Below are positions 1 to 11,428 of a DNA stretch of 64,000 nt, piece by piece. The first letter of the stretch is position 1. Each line of letters begins with the position of its first letter. Origin of the DNA: Druceiella hillmani. Lineage: Eukaryota > Arthropoda > Insecta > Lepidoptera > Hepialidae. Under the pieces are notes generated by a model. The model was not told where the DNA came from and did not search any database. It saw only the letters and a list, made by a program, of their open reading frames with translations. A program made the position numbers and the translations under genes. The stretch lies in the NCBI GenBank assembly GCA_039881145.1, contig JAYKKI010000063.1:12617001-12681000 (forward strand), given 5' to 3'.

Positions 1-487
1 TGTCATGTAAAAATGGTGAGATTAGCCTAATCGATAGTATTAAAATACTGGTAAAACATAAAAATTTTTTTGTATTTCTCAGACATTTTTTTAAACTGTG
101 TATTACTAATGGTATATTATTGAATAGTTATATCTATATTAATATTATTATTTCCTGCCCAACCGGAGTATAAAAACTAATTATATCTTCCAGCAAACCG
201 TATCGGGTTGCTATAATATGTAGTATATAGATATAATTGGTTTCCTCAAGAACATCGTACCATTGGTGCGATGCATTTTGAGGACGATATATTCCTACCA
301 GGAAAAATACGACCACTAGGAGAGGATACTTTCGCTTTAAAATTGTATCCAGCTCTGGAATTAGTTAGTAGTTTAATTTAAACAAATAACTTTACGAGGC
401 CATTTATCGATATATAACAAGACTTTTTCTACTTTTATGATTATAGTTTCTTATTTGTTCTTAACTGGGCATATATAAATCAGCACC

Positions 488-490
<3 letters not shown>
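1..490. other. AT-rich sequence, no gene seen
   Basis: Plain AT-rich DNA with frequent stops in all frames. A short open minus-strand frame at 134-316 has no recognisable motif. Nothing else is visible up to the TA tract. Confidence 0.5.

Positions 491-552
<62 letters not shown>
491..552. repeat. (TA)31 microsatellite
   Basis: An uninterrupted TA dinucleotide run of about 62 bases. It creates a Tyr-Ile alternating reading frame on the minus strand that is not a gene. Confidence 0.98.
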
Positions 553-553
<1 letters not shown>

Positions 554-1250
554 CTGCAACTTTTCGTGCTGGTGTTCATATGTCGTATGGAGTTTCAAGG
601 TCATCAAGGATTTAGTAAAATGTTCTGCGTCAACCGATGCGTCCATTATCACCGTTGTCTATTAATTATTAACTTAAATAAATATATCACTAAGTAGACA
701 AAAAACCACTGCTGTGTTTAGGGTATAAAAATGAATAGGAGTCGCAATACGTTTTCTAAATAAATAATTAAAATTATTTTTTTTCCGTTTAATACACGCG
801 AGCATAATTTCATATTTTACTCCAAGATCTTCATTTCCATAATATAAATTATAACCAAAATAAACTACTTCAGGAAACACCCAGAAAACAAAAATATCTT
901 AATATGTCCTGAACTATTATTAAACAATTGGCTCTTTTGATTAAAAGACTACGTAAACAAAACCGGCGCTATACGAAAAAAATTGCAAATCCAAATGATA
1001 TTTTAAAAAATTTGAGGCAATTACACAATGTACTGAAAGAAAACATGACGGCTATATAAAGTACTAAATTAAAATCGGGTCAGTTAGTCAGAGAGGTGAG
1101 AACAAAAAAAAATACTGCCCTGAAATTCGATCTTTCGCATTAAGATTACATTATCATTCACCTAAACCTCACCTAAAAAAGACACCAAGTACTCTATCTA
1201 GAATGTGGTGGGGAAACGAGTCTGTATTAAAAAAAGCGTGATTGTAACTT
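553..1250. other. AT-rich sequence, no gene seen
   Basis: No coding signal. A phrase containing GTATTAAAAAAAGCGTGATT occurs near 1226 and again near 1581, so part of this stretch is itself duplicated locally. Confidence 0.45.
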
Positions 1251-1375
1251 ATACGTGGTCGTGGTGAAGAACTTAAAGAAAGTAGAAATAATACCGTATC
1301 ACGAAGTTTCATTTAATTGTGAATAATGAATTTCTACAAAATTAACGCCAAATATATTCAATATTCATTCCTCAT
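1251..1375 (+). repeat. Family D foldback repeat, single arm
   Basis: This stretch carries the right-arm sequence of the foldback family seen complete at 29085-29330: GTCGTGGT, AAGAACTTAAAGAAAGTAG, a copy of the ATCACGNAGTTTCATTTAATTG block and the outer ATGAATTTCTACAAAATTAACG segment. Only one arm is present, with no left arm beside it, so it is a half copy or a solo arm. It codes for nothing. Confidence 0.7.
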
Positions 1376-1800
1376 CTCTAAAATTGAGTAAGATTATAAA
1401 AAAACAGCTTTCTGGAAGTTCACATTAAGTTTATTGAAAACTAGAGCGTTGTTTCTAAAGCTCATAGCTTTTGCGAATTTCATGATATATTATATTTAAA
1501 TAATGAAAAACAATTTAGATAATAGTGATCTTATCTTTAAGTGTACAAAGGTTTAGTTGTGCCTAAGTGTTTATGGAACTGTATTAAAAAAAGCGTGATT
1601 GTAATTTTTTAAATTATGATATCTCACGAACGAACATTCGTAGAAAAGAGACAAACTTTTTTATTGGGAATCGTATGAGCTACAATTTTGATGATAACCA
1701 TTTTTGCAATAAAACTTACTGTTCAAAAGATATTTGCAAAAACATTTTATATTGACTGCAAATAAAGTTGTTAGTTTGAGCATAAGGAAATGTCGTATAA
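1376..1800. repeat. Interspersed repeat G, shared with 9590-9800
   Basis: The stretch around 1410-1580 aligns by eye with 9590-9800. Shared landmarks are TTATTGAAAACTAG, TTTCTAAAGC, GAATTTCATGATNTATT and TAAGTNTTTATGGAAC. The two copies are diverged by many substitutions and a small insertion. No open frame is conserved between them. Confidence 0.6.
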
Positions 1801-2442
1801 TTCAAAATGTTATTTTAAAGGTATGTACTACATTTCTCCTCTGTGAGAATGTTGGCCATGTCAAAGTTCATGGCTATGTCATACCATTTTGACTAGACTA
1901 ATTAGAAAATTAGTCGGTTTTTAAATAAATTTATAAATAATAATAATAATAATATAAATATATTCTTCTAAACATACTCACAAACATGATAATTTAACTA
2001 TATACTTTCATATTTCAACTTTACATTTTTCTTTCATATTTTTGTGTTTTTTATACTTATTTATTTTTGTGTTTTTTATACTTAGTTATTTAGAACGACT
2101 ATTTAATACGACTTAGTTCTGATATTAAATGTATCTAAAATTTTTAAGTTTTCCAACGATCGATCGGATAATTAATACTTTTCAACTTCACTATGCTTTT
2201 ATTATTTTTATATTGCCTATTATATTTATATTGCCTAGTAATTTGTGAAAGTATGAGTGTACATGCATTGGGGTTTTACTCAAACGACCATACGTCAGTC
2301 ATTAATGTTGATTAGTCTGGCCTTTGTATGAGTAGGTTAAAAGTGGCTAGACTGTTTACATTGTTTAGTGTAAGTGCAAATTGACGCTCTATGTTCCGTA
2401 CACGTGGCCCATCTAGTGAGAACGGGCAGAGCTCATTTTCCG
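1801..2442. other. AT-rich sequence with a 28-bp tandem doublet
   Basis: No gene seen. Around 2037-2092 a block with TTTTTGTGTTTTTTATACTT occurs twice in tandem with a period near 28 bases. Confidence 0.5.
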
Positions 2443-2640
2443 ACATTCTCTGTCTCTCCGTCTGCCTTTCCCTCCCCCTCTCATCTCCCTCCCCCGCTCA
2501 TCTCCCTCCCCCTCGCCCTCTCCCTCTTGCTCTCGCTCTCGCTTTCCCTAGCCCTCTGCCTCCCACTCCCCCTACCGTTCCCCCTCCCGCTGCCCCTGCC
2601 TCTCCTCTCCCTCTCCTCCTCCATCTCTCCCTCTACCTCT
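2443..2640. repeat. Polypyrimidine (CCCTCT-rich) tract
   Basis: About 200 bases made almost only of C and T on the plus strand, with irregular CCCTC, CTCTC and CCTCCC units. It is by far the most GC-rich stretch of the first 10 kb. Two overlapping Leu/Pro/Ser-rich open frames run through it but are only translations of the tract. Such mirror-symmetric tracts can form triplex DNA (known property of the sequence class). Confidence 0.9.
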
Positions 2641-4430
2641 TAATATTGTTATTATAAAATGCATTATCAGTTTTTCTTTAATTTAGTACTAGGCGGAAGT
2701 GATCACTTAGTCACTGATACTAATCTTTCATTCAAACGTATTAAACGTTTGGTAACTATCATCTAACTTACTCATCACTTTAACAAATTTAATTAATAGA
2801 ATTTTAACGATCTGCAAAAATTTTAAAATATCATGTTATTATGAGCGCTACCTCGGATGCGCTCGCAGTATGTGTATGTTTTTGCATATATGCTATGTAT
2901 TTGTGGATTTATACTTGCAAACGTGCGCATGCGTCATTTTGTGTGTTCATGTGAATGTGTGTGAGTTTGTTTGCATATTCTTTTTTTGGAAAAAAATAAG
3001 ATAGGAATACCTATCGTGTGAAATTATTGTTAATTACGCATGTTAATACAGAAATGGCTGGAACTTCATGTACCGGATGCAGAACGCTACAATAATTAAT
3101 GCTATACCAGTCCGAGAAAAAATTATTACGACTCCACAATATTTATTTGTGTGTGTGTGTGTGTGGGTGTGAGTGTGCGTGTGCGTGTGCGTGTGCATGT
3201 TCGTGAGCGTGTGCGTATGTGTATGTATATATGATTCGACTGGAAAATACATGCATCGGGACTGCGCCGTTAATTTTTACGTAAATAAATTAGATTCTCG
3301 TGATTAATAAAAAAAGTAATTTTATTAGATTTCAGTTACTTTAAGATACATCTTATTCGTCCTTTTGGAACTATATACATATTTATTTTTATTATCTTCG
3401 TAACATTCAGAAACATTGACTTCAATACCTTCGCATCCTCAATGGAACGACGACCTGTGTAATTTACATTCCATTCAGTATATTTAATATATAAATTTCA
3501 TAGATAATCAAAAGGTGGTTTATCGCATAATTGGTAAATTAATAAGGCGCTAAAATATATCGAATAATCTCGACACACTAACATATTTTATAGCCACGCA
3601 GCGAAGAATGATTACCCATTAAAATTCAGTATAATTAAAGGTTTTATAGGCACTATCCAGTTATCGTAACAACTGACAGCTGAATTGCGAGGGGATTAGG
3701 CTTTATTTTATTCGCAGGGGCTTATAATATTTATAATAAATTGAAATTAATTGTTTTGCCACAAATAAATATATTGCAAATGCTAACAAACTATGCTGTG
3801 CTTTTATGTAAATGGAAAAGCCTACGATACACAGACTTTTCCCATAAAGAAAAGACTAGAGCCTAATTGATATAAAAGTCACCTCAATCCCTACTATCAA
3901 TCCGAATTTACATTTACGAGCTTGGCTTTGAGAAGCTGAAATAATATTTATACCATTTATCAGCCAAATAAATAGCTGTTCCTATGCAATACGCGAATTT
4001 TTCCGACAGGTTTCGTTCATTGTACTATAAAAGAAGACTTAAGTAATAATGACTAAAACGCCATTTTAATTTTTCCCTGCTTTGACATGATAATTGTAAC
4101 GAAGCTAAATAACTAATATGCAAACACCCGTCTTAGGTGTAGAAAATGTTGCCTTGGTAAGATGTGATGAATAATTCTGGCGATATCATTTAAGCGAAAA
4201 ATTAGAGTCATGAAAAAATTTCGTATTGTGTAAATCTATTATAAATTAATTTTAACGAATTCTATTTCTCAAAATAAAAAAAGGTTTTCACTGTTTTACT
4301 ATAGAGAGAGTAGAATATGTCATTAAATGTTACTATTCATTTAAAACAGAAATTATTCATTTTAGAAATAAACATTATAACAAAGGTAATTTTTTAACCG
4401 CACTTATTTATATTAAATAACCTAAATTAA
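2641..4430 (-). repeat. Family A repeat, left arm of a large inverted repeat
   Basis: Read on the minus strand, this segment matches 6255-8830 on the plus strand at many landmarks: the ATTGCATAGGAAC phrase, the TATNGGAAAA block, the GGGATTAGGCTTTATT phrase (antisense of AATAAAGCCTAATCCC), and inward the phrases around 4262-4312 and 4360-4425. The copies are diverged and carry small indels. No conserved protein frame was found, so it is a non-coding interspersed element or an ancient inverted duplication. It contains the GT microsatellite at 3149-3232, whose counterpart in the other arm is a CA tract. Confidence 0.75.
3149..3232. repeat. (GT)n compound microsatellite
   Basis: A GT-rich run with GTGC, GTGA and GTAT variants. 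It generates a Thr-His reading frame on the minus strand which is spurious. Confidence 0.95.
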
Positions 4431-6254
4431 TTCAACACAATTGTATTTGAAACGGTAACTTTATATCTCTGTTTTATTTTTTAATTTTTTTTAATTATTC
4501 TCATTATGCTACTACAATTCTCTGCGAAATTCTTCTAAAATTATTAAAACTAAAATAAGAGTATGAGAATATAAATATAATAAATATTTAAAAAGAAATT
4601 CAAAATTACTAGATATTATATATTATTCTGAAACTAATATATTTTAAATCAATGAAATTTTATGAATTAAGTAAATTACACACATATTTATTTTCAAACG
4701 TTAGACAAATAAAAATTAAAAATAAACTATAACCATTAAAAGACATTGAAGAAAATGTCGTGACGAAAAGTTTCCAAGAAGAATATAAGCAAAAAAGGCG
4801 TTCGTCATCATGGCCCGCTCATAACTTTGTGCCCACGCGGTGCGATCAATGAGCATTTAATCTACCTTGCAATAAAAAAATTTATCTTCCTCTCACCCAC
4901 ACTAACCGCTTTTCCTATAAATTGTTTATATTCGTAAAAAGACTTAAATTATATTGTGGGTAGTTATGGCAAAGGTCAAAATCTTCAACAAAGTCAACAA
5001 AGCCGTTATTTCTTTAAACGTATAACATAATTCTATAAAAAAGATTTTAATCTAACACTGTACTTCTCGTTATAATATCATCATATTATATTAAAGGAAA
5101 CAACAAAACAAAAAAACTAACTTTTTCAATTAATTTTTTATAGAAATTGAGTACAAATTAGGAGATAAATAAATAATACAAGCAAAAAAAGTTAATTTCA
5201 CCAAAAACTGTTACTTTTCTGGATGACGATAATTTGATAATTTTAAGAATGAAGTTTCGTATTAATCTTTAAATATTGCTCATCTCTGATATGCCATAAC
5301 TCTATATTTTTAATGAAAAAATTATAAACACATCACTGTGTGTCACAGCTCGCAGCTCCCTATTCGTTAGGGCTGAAATTTAACGTAAACGATTGTAAGG
5401 CAAACACGGTATCATTACGCGCAACGCAGACGAACTTCTACTGTAGGTGGTAAGTCAACATCCGAAAACTACCGATTTTTATGGGACAATGGAGACTTTT
5501 TGCCAACTTACTGGAAAAGTCGAAACGCGTGCGCCGCTGACTAATCATTCGCTGTCTCCTTCAGAACGTGTTTTTTCCGTTAGCGCGTTAACATCTGTTA
5601 ACGTTAAAATTTAGTGAAAAGTAGTCCTTAAACTTAAACTTTTGTTTATTTAAAATTTTAAAATGATAATTCACGCTTTTCCCTCATGGTAACCTAATAT
5701 ATTCACAAAGCTTATTAACGTTAATCGGCAAAAAATATATATATTCTAAAAATAAATAGTTTACTAAATAATAAATATAATGGTTATATACCTGAAATAA
5801 ACACTATTTTTTCCATCAAAATTTGTCAGTATGTTACGCTTTCTAATTTTATTTTAGGATAATTATTAGAATTATGCTCGTTATGCTATAATACACATTC
5901 CAAGTTCATTATAATTTTTCTTCTTTTGACGTGCGCCCAAGATAATGTGCCAAAGTCTGATACATTGTGATAATACTGTTATTACAAATATATAAATATA
6001 AAGTATCTTTGAATAAAAAAGAAAAATAATATAAATACCCCATCTAGCGAAGGATTACAAATCTACTCATTTATACTGATTGTTTGTAAAGAAATAGATG
6101 GCGCTGTCAATTGACTAAAAAGTAATATGACTGTTAATTGAGTAGTAGTAGAGTTAAGTAAAACTTTTGACTTCTATTAATGGATTTATTAACCAAATCT
6201 CTTGGGCAATGATCCCTTAAATGGGATATGGCCTCCCAGGGTCAAATTGGAATT
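4431..6254. other. Spacer of the inverted repeat, with a GC-richer island
   Basis: About 1.8 kb between the two family A arms. Most of it is AT-rich and empty. The stretch 5330-5620 is clearly GC-richer, with many CG dinucleotides, a GTAAGT splice-donor-like hexamer at 5450-5455 and a short open frame of about 32 codons after it. Near 6036-6110 lie CATCTAGCG and AGATGGCGCTG, which have an inverted counterpart near 19320-19395. No protein family is recognised. Confidence 0.4.
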
Positions 6255-7560
6255 ACTGGGCGTTATGTTATTTAATATAACGGTGTACGGTTAAAAAATT
6301 ACGTTTGTTATAACGTTAGCTCTAAAGTAAAAAAAAATTGTTTTGTATTACATCAAATTACACGATTAAATTGATATTGTTATTCGTATCAATAAAAATG
6401 AATAGTAAGATTTAATAACTAATTCCACTCTCTCGGGGATAAAACAGTGAAAATTATCTTTTATTTTGCAATGTTATACTTCGAAAAAAGAATTTGTTAA
6501 AATTAATTTATAATACTAATATTAAAAATTAATTTATAATACTAATATTAAAAATTAATTTATAATACTAATATTAAAAATTAATTTATAATATATCAAA
6601 TACATGAATTACGAATTTTTTTCTTAACTCCAATTCTTCACTTTGAACGACACCGCCAGCATCCTTCATCACACATTAACAAGACACTATAGTCTACGTC
6701 TACGGTACGAGTGGTTGAAACAACTATTCATATTAGTTATTTACTTTCCTGGTAATTACCGTTTCAAAGAGGGGTAAAATTAAAATGACTAATTGGTCAT
6801 TATTACCTACATTTTCCTTTATAGTGCAAAGAACGAAACGCATCGGAAAAATTCGTGTATTGCATAGGAACAAATATTTATTAGGCTAATAAATGGTAAA
6901 AATATTATTTCAGCATCATTTAGGGAAAAAACCACTTCGTAATAAGTAGTATGTAAATTCAGATTGATAGTAGAGATTGCGATCTTAACATTAATTAGGG
7001 CTTAGTCCCACTCCTCTATGGGAAAATTAAAATTACGTGTATCGTAGGATTTTTCAGTTATATAAAAGCATATCATGTTATTAGCAGTTCAAGATATTTG
7101 TTTCTAATAAAAAACGATAAATTTCAATTTACTAAAAATATTACAAGTCCCTGCGAATGGAATAAAGCCTAATCCCCTGGAAATTCAGCCATTAGTTGTT
7201 ACGATAAGGGGATAGTGCTTCTAAAAATTCCTCCTATTAATTTTCAAACTATGCAATAAACCACCTTTTCATTATCTATGAATTTTATAAATTAGATATA
7301 CTGAACGGAATGTAAATTACACTGGATTTGGATTGTGTTATTAGCGTCTTTAGAATCAGAATGCGAAGGTATTGAAATTAAAGTTTCTGAATGTTACGAA
7401 GATAATTAGAATAAATATTTGTATAATTCTAACAGGACGAATAAGACATGTTTTAAAGCAACTGACATCTAACGAAATTACCCTTTTTATTAATTATAAG
7501 AAGTTAATTCATTTAGTTAAAAATTAACGACACAGCCCCGATGCATGTATTTTGCAGTCC
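6255..7560 (+). repeat. Family A repeat, right arm, first unit
   Basis: Plus-strand copy of family A matching the minus strand of 2641-4430. Landmarks are the phrase at 6265-6310, the CTCTC...AAACAGTGAAAA block at 6425-6455, ATTGCATAGGAAC near 6858, TAGGGCTTAGTCC near 6997 and AATAAAGCCTAATCCC near 7162. The segment ends in an AC-rich microsatellite. No coding capacity. Confidence 0.75.
6499..6593. repeat. 26-bp tandem repeat, about 3.6 copies
   Basis: The unit AATTAATTTATAATACTAAT plus six bases is repeated with almost no divergence, period 26. The perfect match between units implies recent expansion inside the older family A arm. Confidence 0.95.
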
Positions 7561-7568
7561 AATCATAC

Positions 7569-7624
7569 AAACACACATACAAACACACACACACACACAC
7601 GCACGTGGACGCACACGAACACAC
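7569..7624. repeat. (AC)n compound microsatellite
   Basis: AC-rich run with GCAC and ACAA variants. It sits at the position equivalent to the GT tract of the inverted arm (3149-3232) and separates the two tandem units of the right arm. Confidence 0.93.
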
Positions 7625-7629
7625 TTATT

Positions 7630-8830
7630 AGTCGTTATTACCTACATTTTCCTTTACAGTGCATAGAACGAAACGCACCGGAAAATCCGTGTATTGCATA
7701 GGAACAGATATTTATTAGGCTACTAAATATTATTTCAGCATCATTTAGGGAGAAAACCAGGCCGTAATATGTAGTATGTAAATTCAGATTGATAGTAAGG
7801 ATTGCAATCTCAACATTAATTAGGGCTTAGTCCTACTCCTCTATGGGAAAATTACGTGTATCGTAGGATTTTCCATTTATGTAAAAGCATATCATATTTT
7901 AGCAGTTTCAAGATATTTATATGTGACAAAAACGATTAATATCATTTAAAAATATTTTAAGCCTCTGTGAGTGGAATAAAGCCTAATCCCTTCGAATTCA
8001 ACCCTTGGTTGTTACGATAAGGGGATAGTGCTTCTAAAGCCTTCAATTGTACTGAATTTTAATGGGTAATAATTCTTCGCTGTGAGGCTATAAAATGTGT
8101 TTGTATGTCGAGATTATTTGAAATAGTTTGGCGCCCTATTTATTTGCAAATTATGCAATAAACCACCTTTTCATTGTCTATGAACTTTATAAATAAAATA
8201 CATTGAGTGGAATGTAAATTACGTAGGATTTGGATTGAGCTAGTAGCGCCGTTACATTGAGGATGCGGAAGTATTGAAGTCAAAGTTTTTGAATATAAGG
8301 GAGATAATAAGAACAAATATTTATATAGTCCGAATGGGATGAATAAAATTTAACTTAGACATGTAACGATATTAATTTTTTTTATTAATTAGGAGAAGCT
8401 AACTTATGTACTTAGCAATTAACGACACAGCTGCGATGCATGTATAAGTTCAGGCCATTGCTGTATTAACAGACGTAATTAACCACAATTTCACATGTTC
8501 GGTACTCTCACTTGATTTTTTTTCGAAAAAACGAATGGGTGTAGGTGAAAAACGAATAACAATGGTATGTATTTTTTAAGTAATTAATATTATTTTACAA
8601 ATTCAACAAGAATTACAAAAGAGGGGGGGAGCGCTTATAACAAGTTGATAATTTTTTTATTTTTCCAAACCATTAAAATCCTGTTAACCTAATTTGTGTA
8701 AACAGTAAGTAAGCTTTGCATGACAGCTACGAAACGTTTAATATGTTTGTGTGAAAGATTAGTACCAGTGACTTCATGATTGTTTGCGCCTAGTTCTAAA
8801 TTAAAGAAACAATGGTAATGCACTTTATAA
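7630..8830 (+). repeat. Family A repeat, right arm, second tandem unit
   Basis: From TATTAGTCGTTATTACCTAC onward this repeats 6790-7560 in the same orientation: the ACATTTTCCTTTA, ATTGCATAGGAAC, TTAGGGCTTAGTCC and AATAAAGCCTAATCCC phrases recur in order about 850 bases later. The first unit lost a block that this one keeps (the AATTCTTCGCTGTGAGGCTA stretch near 8070). The 3' part (8690-8800) matches the minus strand of 2640-2840. Confidence 0.75.
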
Positions 8831-9589
8831 TTATTGAGTACATTTATCTAATTTATAATTTCGTTAATTTATAAAAAAAATAAACGACAACATATGAGTC
8901 TAAACGCAGGCTCAGGTGAAAAAAATATGTTAATATCAAGTTTATAGAAATGTACTTAGTAATATATAAAGAATAGAGAGAGGGAGAAAGAGCGAGAGAG
9001 AGGGAATGATAATGATGGAGAGGTATAAATTGATGTGCAAAGATGAAGAAAGCGGGCCGAGCTCGTCTTCCAACATCTTTGTTGGTGTGAAAGCCGACCT
9101 TAACTCTGCATGATGATTTTAAAATTAAACATATACGCACTGTAGTAATATTATCGATTTAAACAGTTTATCGATATAGTCTGTTTTAGATGAAAGTTAG
9201 TATTATGATTTTGTAGCCCAAAACGAAAAAAATTTACTCGTAAGTTCATTCACGTATTCGTCCTTTGTCACTCTATCCATCTACCCGTCTATCGCTGAGA
9301 TTTTTATGAGAAACCGTTCGACGCAGAAACTATAAAAACATGAAGGTAAATCACATTCTCCCGCATACATTTCGATTTTTAATATTTAAAAAAAGTAATT
9401 TAAAAACTTGACATGGGGCGAAAAAGTTTTTTTTTACTTCATATATTGTATGGAGTACATGGAACTTCGAAGGGGGTAAGGCTATTTTTCAGAATTTTAT
9501 TTTAGATATTCCTCTGCAAATGAAAATGTCTGTAAAATATCGTTCATCCCAATCGCCAAAATTTGGTAGAATTATTAAAAAAAAATGCT
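8831..9589. other. AT-rich sequence with a GA tract and a diverged repeat
   Basis: 8974-9003 is a GAGA-rich purine tract. 9230-9345 carries TTCGTCC, CTACCCGTCT and GAGAAACCGTTCGACG phrases that resemble the GTCCGTCTGTCCG interspersed repeat seen again near 34800 and 38110. No gene is seen. Confidence 0.4.
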
Positions 9590-9859
9590 ATTTGAAACTT
9601 CATCTTAAGTATATTGAAAACTAGGGCACTCTTTCTAAAGCCCCTAATTTTTATGAATTTCATGATGTATTTACGTCTGTGATAGATATAGTGCGCAATA
9701 TATTTTAATGGTGAAAAATCATTAAAATTTATTAACAGTTTAATAAGCAAAACTACGTACGCTTAAAAGTTTATTTGTATCTAAGTATTTATGGAACCCT
9801 CGCAGAGCGAGTTACTAGTACTTAATAAGTTTTATCTCTTTTAATGTAGCTACCCATAA
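9590..9859. repeat. Interspersed repeat G, second copy
   Basis: 9590-9800 aligns with about 1410-1580, sharing TATTGAAAACTAGGGC, CTTTCTAAAGC and the GAATTTCATGATGTATT phrase. The nearby TTTACGTCTGTGATAGATAT phrase also has relatives near 49075 and, inverted, near 56700. Confidence 0.6.
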
Positions 9860-10680
9860 ATGTAAAAGTTGGGGTGAAAATTACTTTCCGCGCCTTGGAC
9901 AAATTTTCCAAAATGAAATTAAGATTTTTTGAAGTAATACATTTCAAAGTTATATGTAATGTATCTAGGTTTTTAACATTTCAACCGTGAATTTGAAAAA
10001 CTCCAAAACTTTCTCGTATTCGATTAAAGTTTTCAATTAACATTTTGGATAACTTGCAGTAATATTTTCAAGATTACAGATAATCATGTTTTTTTTCTTT
10101 TTGTATTATATTCAGTATATCATATTCCCTAATTAGTTTAGTGATTTGTTTTTATTTAATAGACTAATTGTATTTATTAGTGCATTCCATTAGTTTCATG
10201 AATATCCAATAATCCGACAAATGTCGGTCTTATAATCACGTGTCGGACGAGAAAATCAAATGTATTATTTGTTCCTTTCACCAAAACCGCAGGTAGAATT
10301 CTAACTTATGCTAATTGATTGCAAGATCTTAAATATTTATAAATGTCGCCTAAATATAAGCGATAATAACACAGACAGGTTGAGGTCACGGAGAAGCGAC
10401 GAAGTTTCATTTAGTATTCAGTAATTTGCCTAATTACAATGAAATATTAAAGCGTTTTTCTCTGTTTAGAAGTGCGTGATTTTTTTGTATGGCTCCTTTA
10501 TTACAATTGATGGGCATTTATATAATTGCTTATGTAATAATCTGAGTCAGTTATATTCGATTTAAGTTTAGAAAAATTATTTAACATATTTAATCTCATT
10601 GGGTGAATAAGGGGTTAAGATAGTTATTGAGTAAACTCAAAGTAAATAACCAGTGAAACTGTGGTTTTGGGTGTTAAAAA
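9860..10680 (+). repeat. Family B repeat, copy 1
   Basis: Aligns with 21100-22000 and 37440-38050. Shared landmarks are the CCGACA / TGTCGG palindromic cluster at 10213-10247, AGGTAGAATTCTAACTTATG, GCAAGATCTTAAATATTTAT and the GTTGAGGTCACGGAGAA phrase. No conserved frame is present. It follows family A here as it does in the two other composites. Confidence 0.75.
10213..10247. other. Nested CCGACA/TGTCGG palindromes in family B
   Basis: TCCGACA at 10213 is followed by TGTCGG at 10222 and TGTCGGA at 10241, giving two overlapping inverted repeats. The cluster is retained in the other B copies near 21411-21446 and 37495-37530, while neighbouring sequence has drifted more. Its role is unknown; it could be a terminal or sub-terminal binding site of a transposon. 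Confidence 0.6.
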
Positions 10681-10807
10681 AGTCTTTTTTGAAGATGATT
10701 CATATTTGATATATTAAGTTTTCTTGATATATTAAGTATTTCGTCGTTGCCGATATTGGAAAATATTTTTTGCGTTCTTCCGATAATATTATTTATTTCT
10801 ACGAATG

Positions 10808-10936
<129 letters not shown>

Positions 10937-11171
10937 TCCTATTAAACGATAAGTATAAGAGTGATAAACACCTATAATTGAAGAGGTACCCATTTTCTTT
11001 CTCAATAAAGTCTAAATTAGATCGACTGATCAGTTAGCAACTGGTGACATGGTAATATACGTTAATAAAAAGCCATTGAGAAACACCATTGATAAATATT
11101 ATTATCAATATATTGAAGCATGAAACACAATACATAAGTTGGGAAATAACATAGAGTACACAAAGTAGATA

Positions 11172-11428
11172 AAATTTTATCATTTTCTTTTGTGTTGAGA
11201 AGAATCGCTTCGCTTGAGACGTCAACAGTAATCGCCCAACATAGTTGCGTTGCTACGACCTTGATACTGCTCCTCAAGACTTTTTGCTTTTTTCAGGATA
11301 TCAGATATAAAAATCCTTTGCCATTCGTACTCAATATCTTCACAAAATTCTCCATTAAGCCGAGCTTTAATAGCAACTAAAGTGGAAACATTTTCTGGAT
11401 CAAGTAAAGGCAAATATTTGAAATTCAA
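11172..11428 (-). pseudogene. Transposon-like protein C-terminal fragment, broken
   Basis: A 68-codon minus-strand frame contains PLLDPENVSTLVAIKARLNG, then FCEDIEYEWQR, then GRSNATMLGDYC and a stop. If the TGA after GDYC is an old TGG, the frame continues with RLKRSDSSQHKRK, a basic tail of the sort that ends many transposon-derived or repeated arthropod proteins. Normal codon variety and charged helices set it apart from the chance frames around it. I cannot name the family with confidence. The upstream part on the minus strand is full of stops, so this is a 3' scrap. A minus-strand acidic fragment at 12060-12269 could belong to the same decayed gene. Confidence 0.5.

Noticed and set aside
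2374..2657. Two overlapping Leu/Pro/Ser-rich frames of nearly 90 codons
   Set aside because: They only read the polypyrimidine tract in two frames; no start context, no domain, no conservation.
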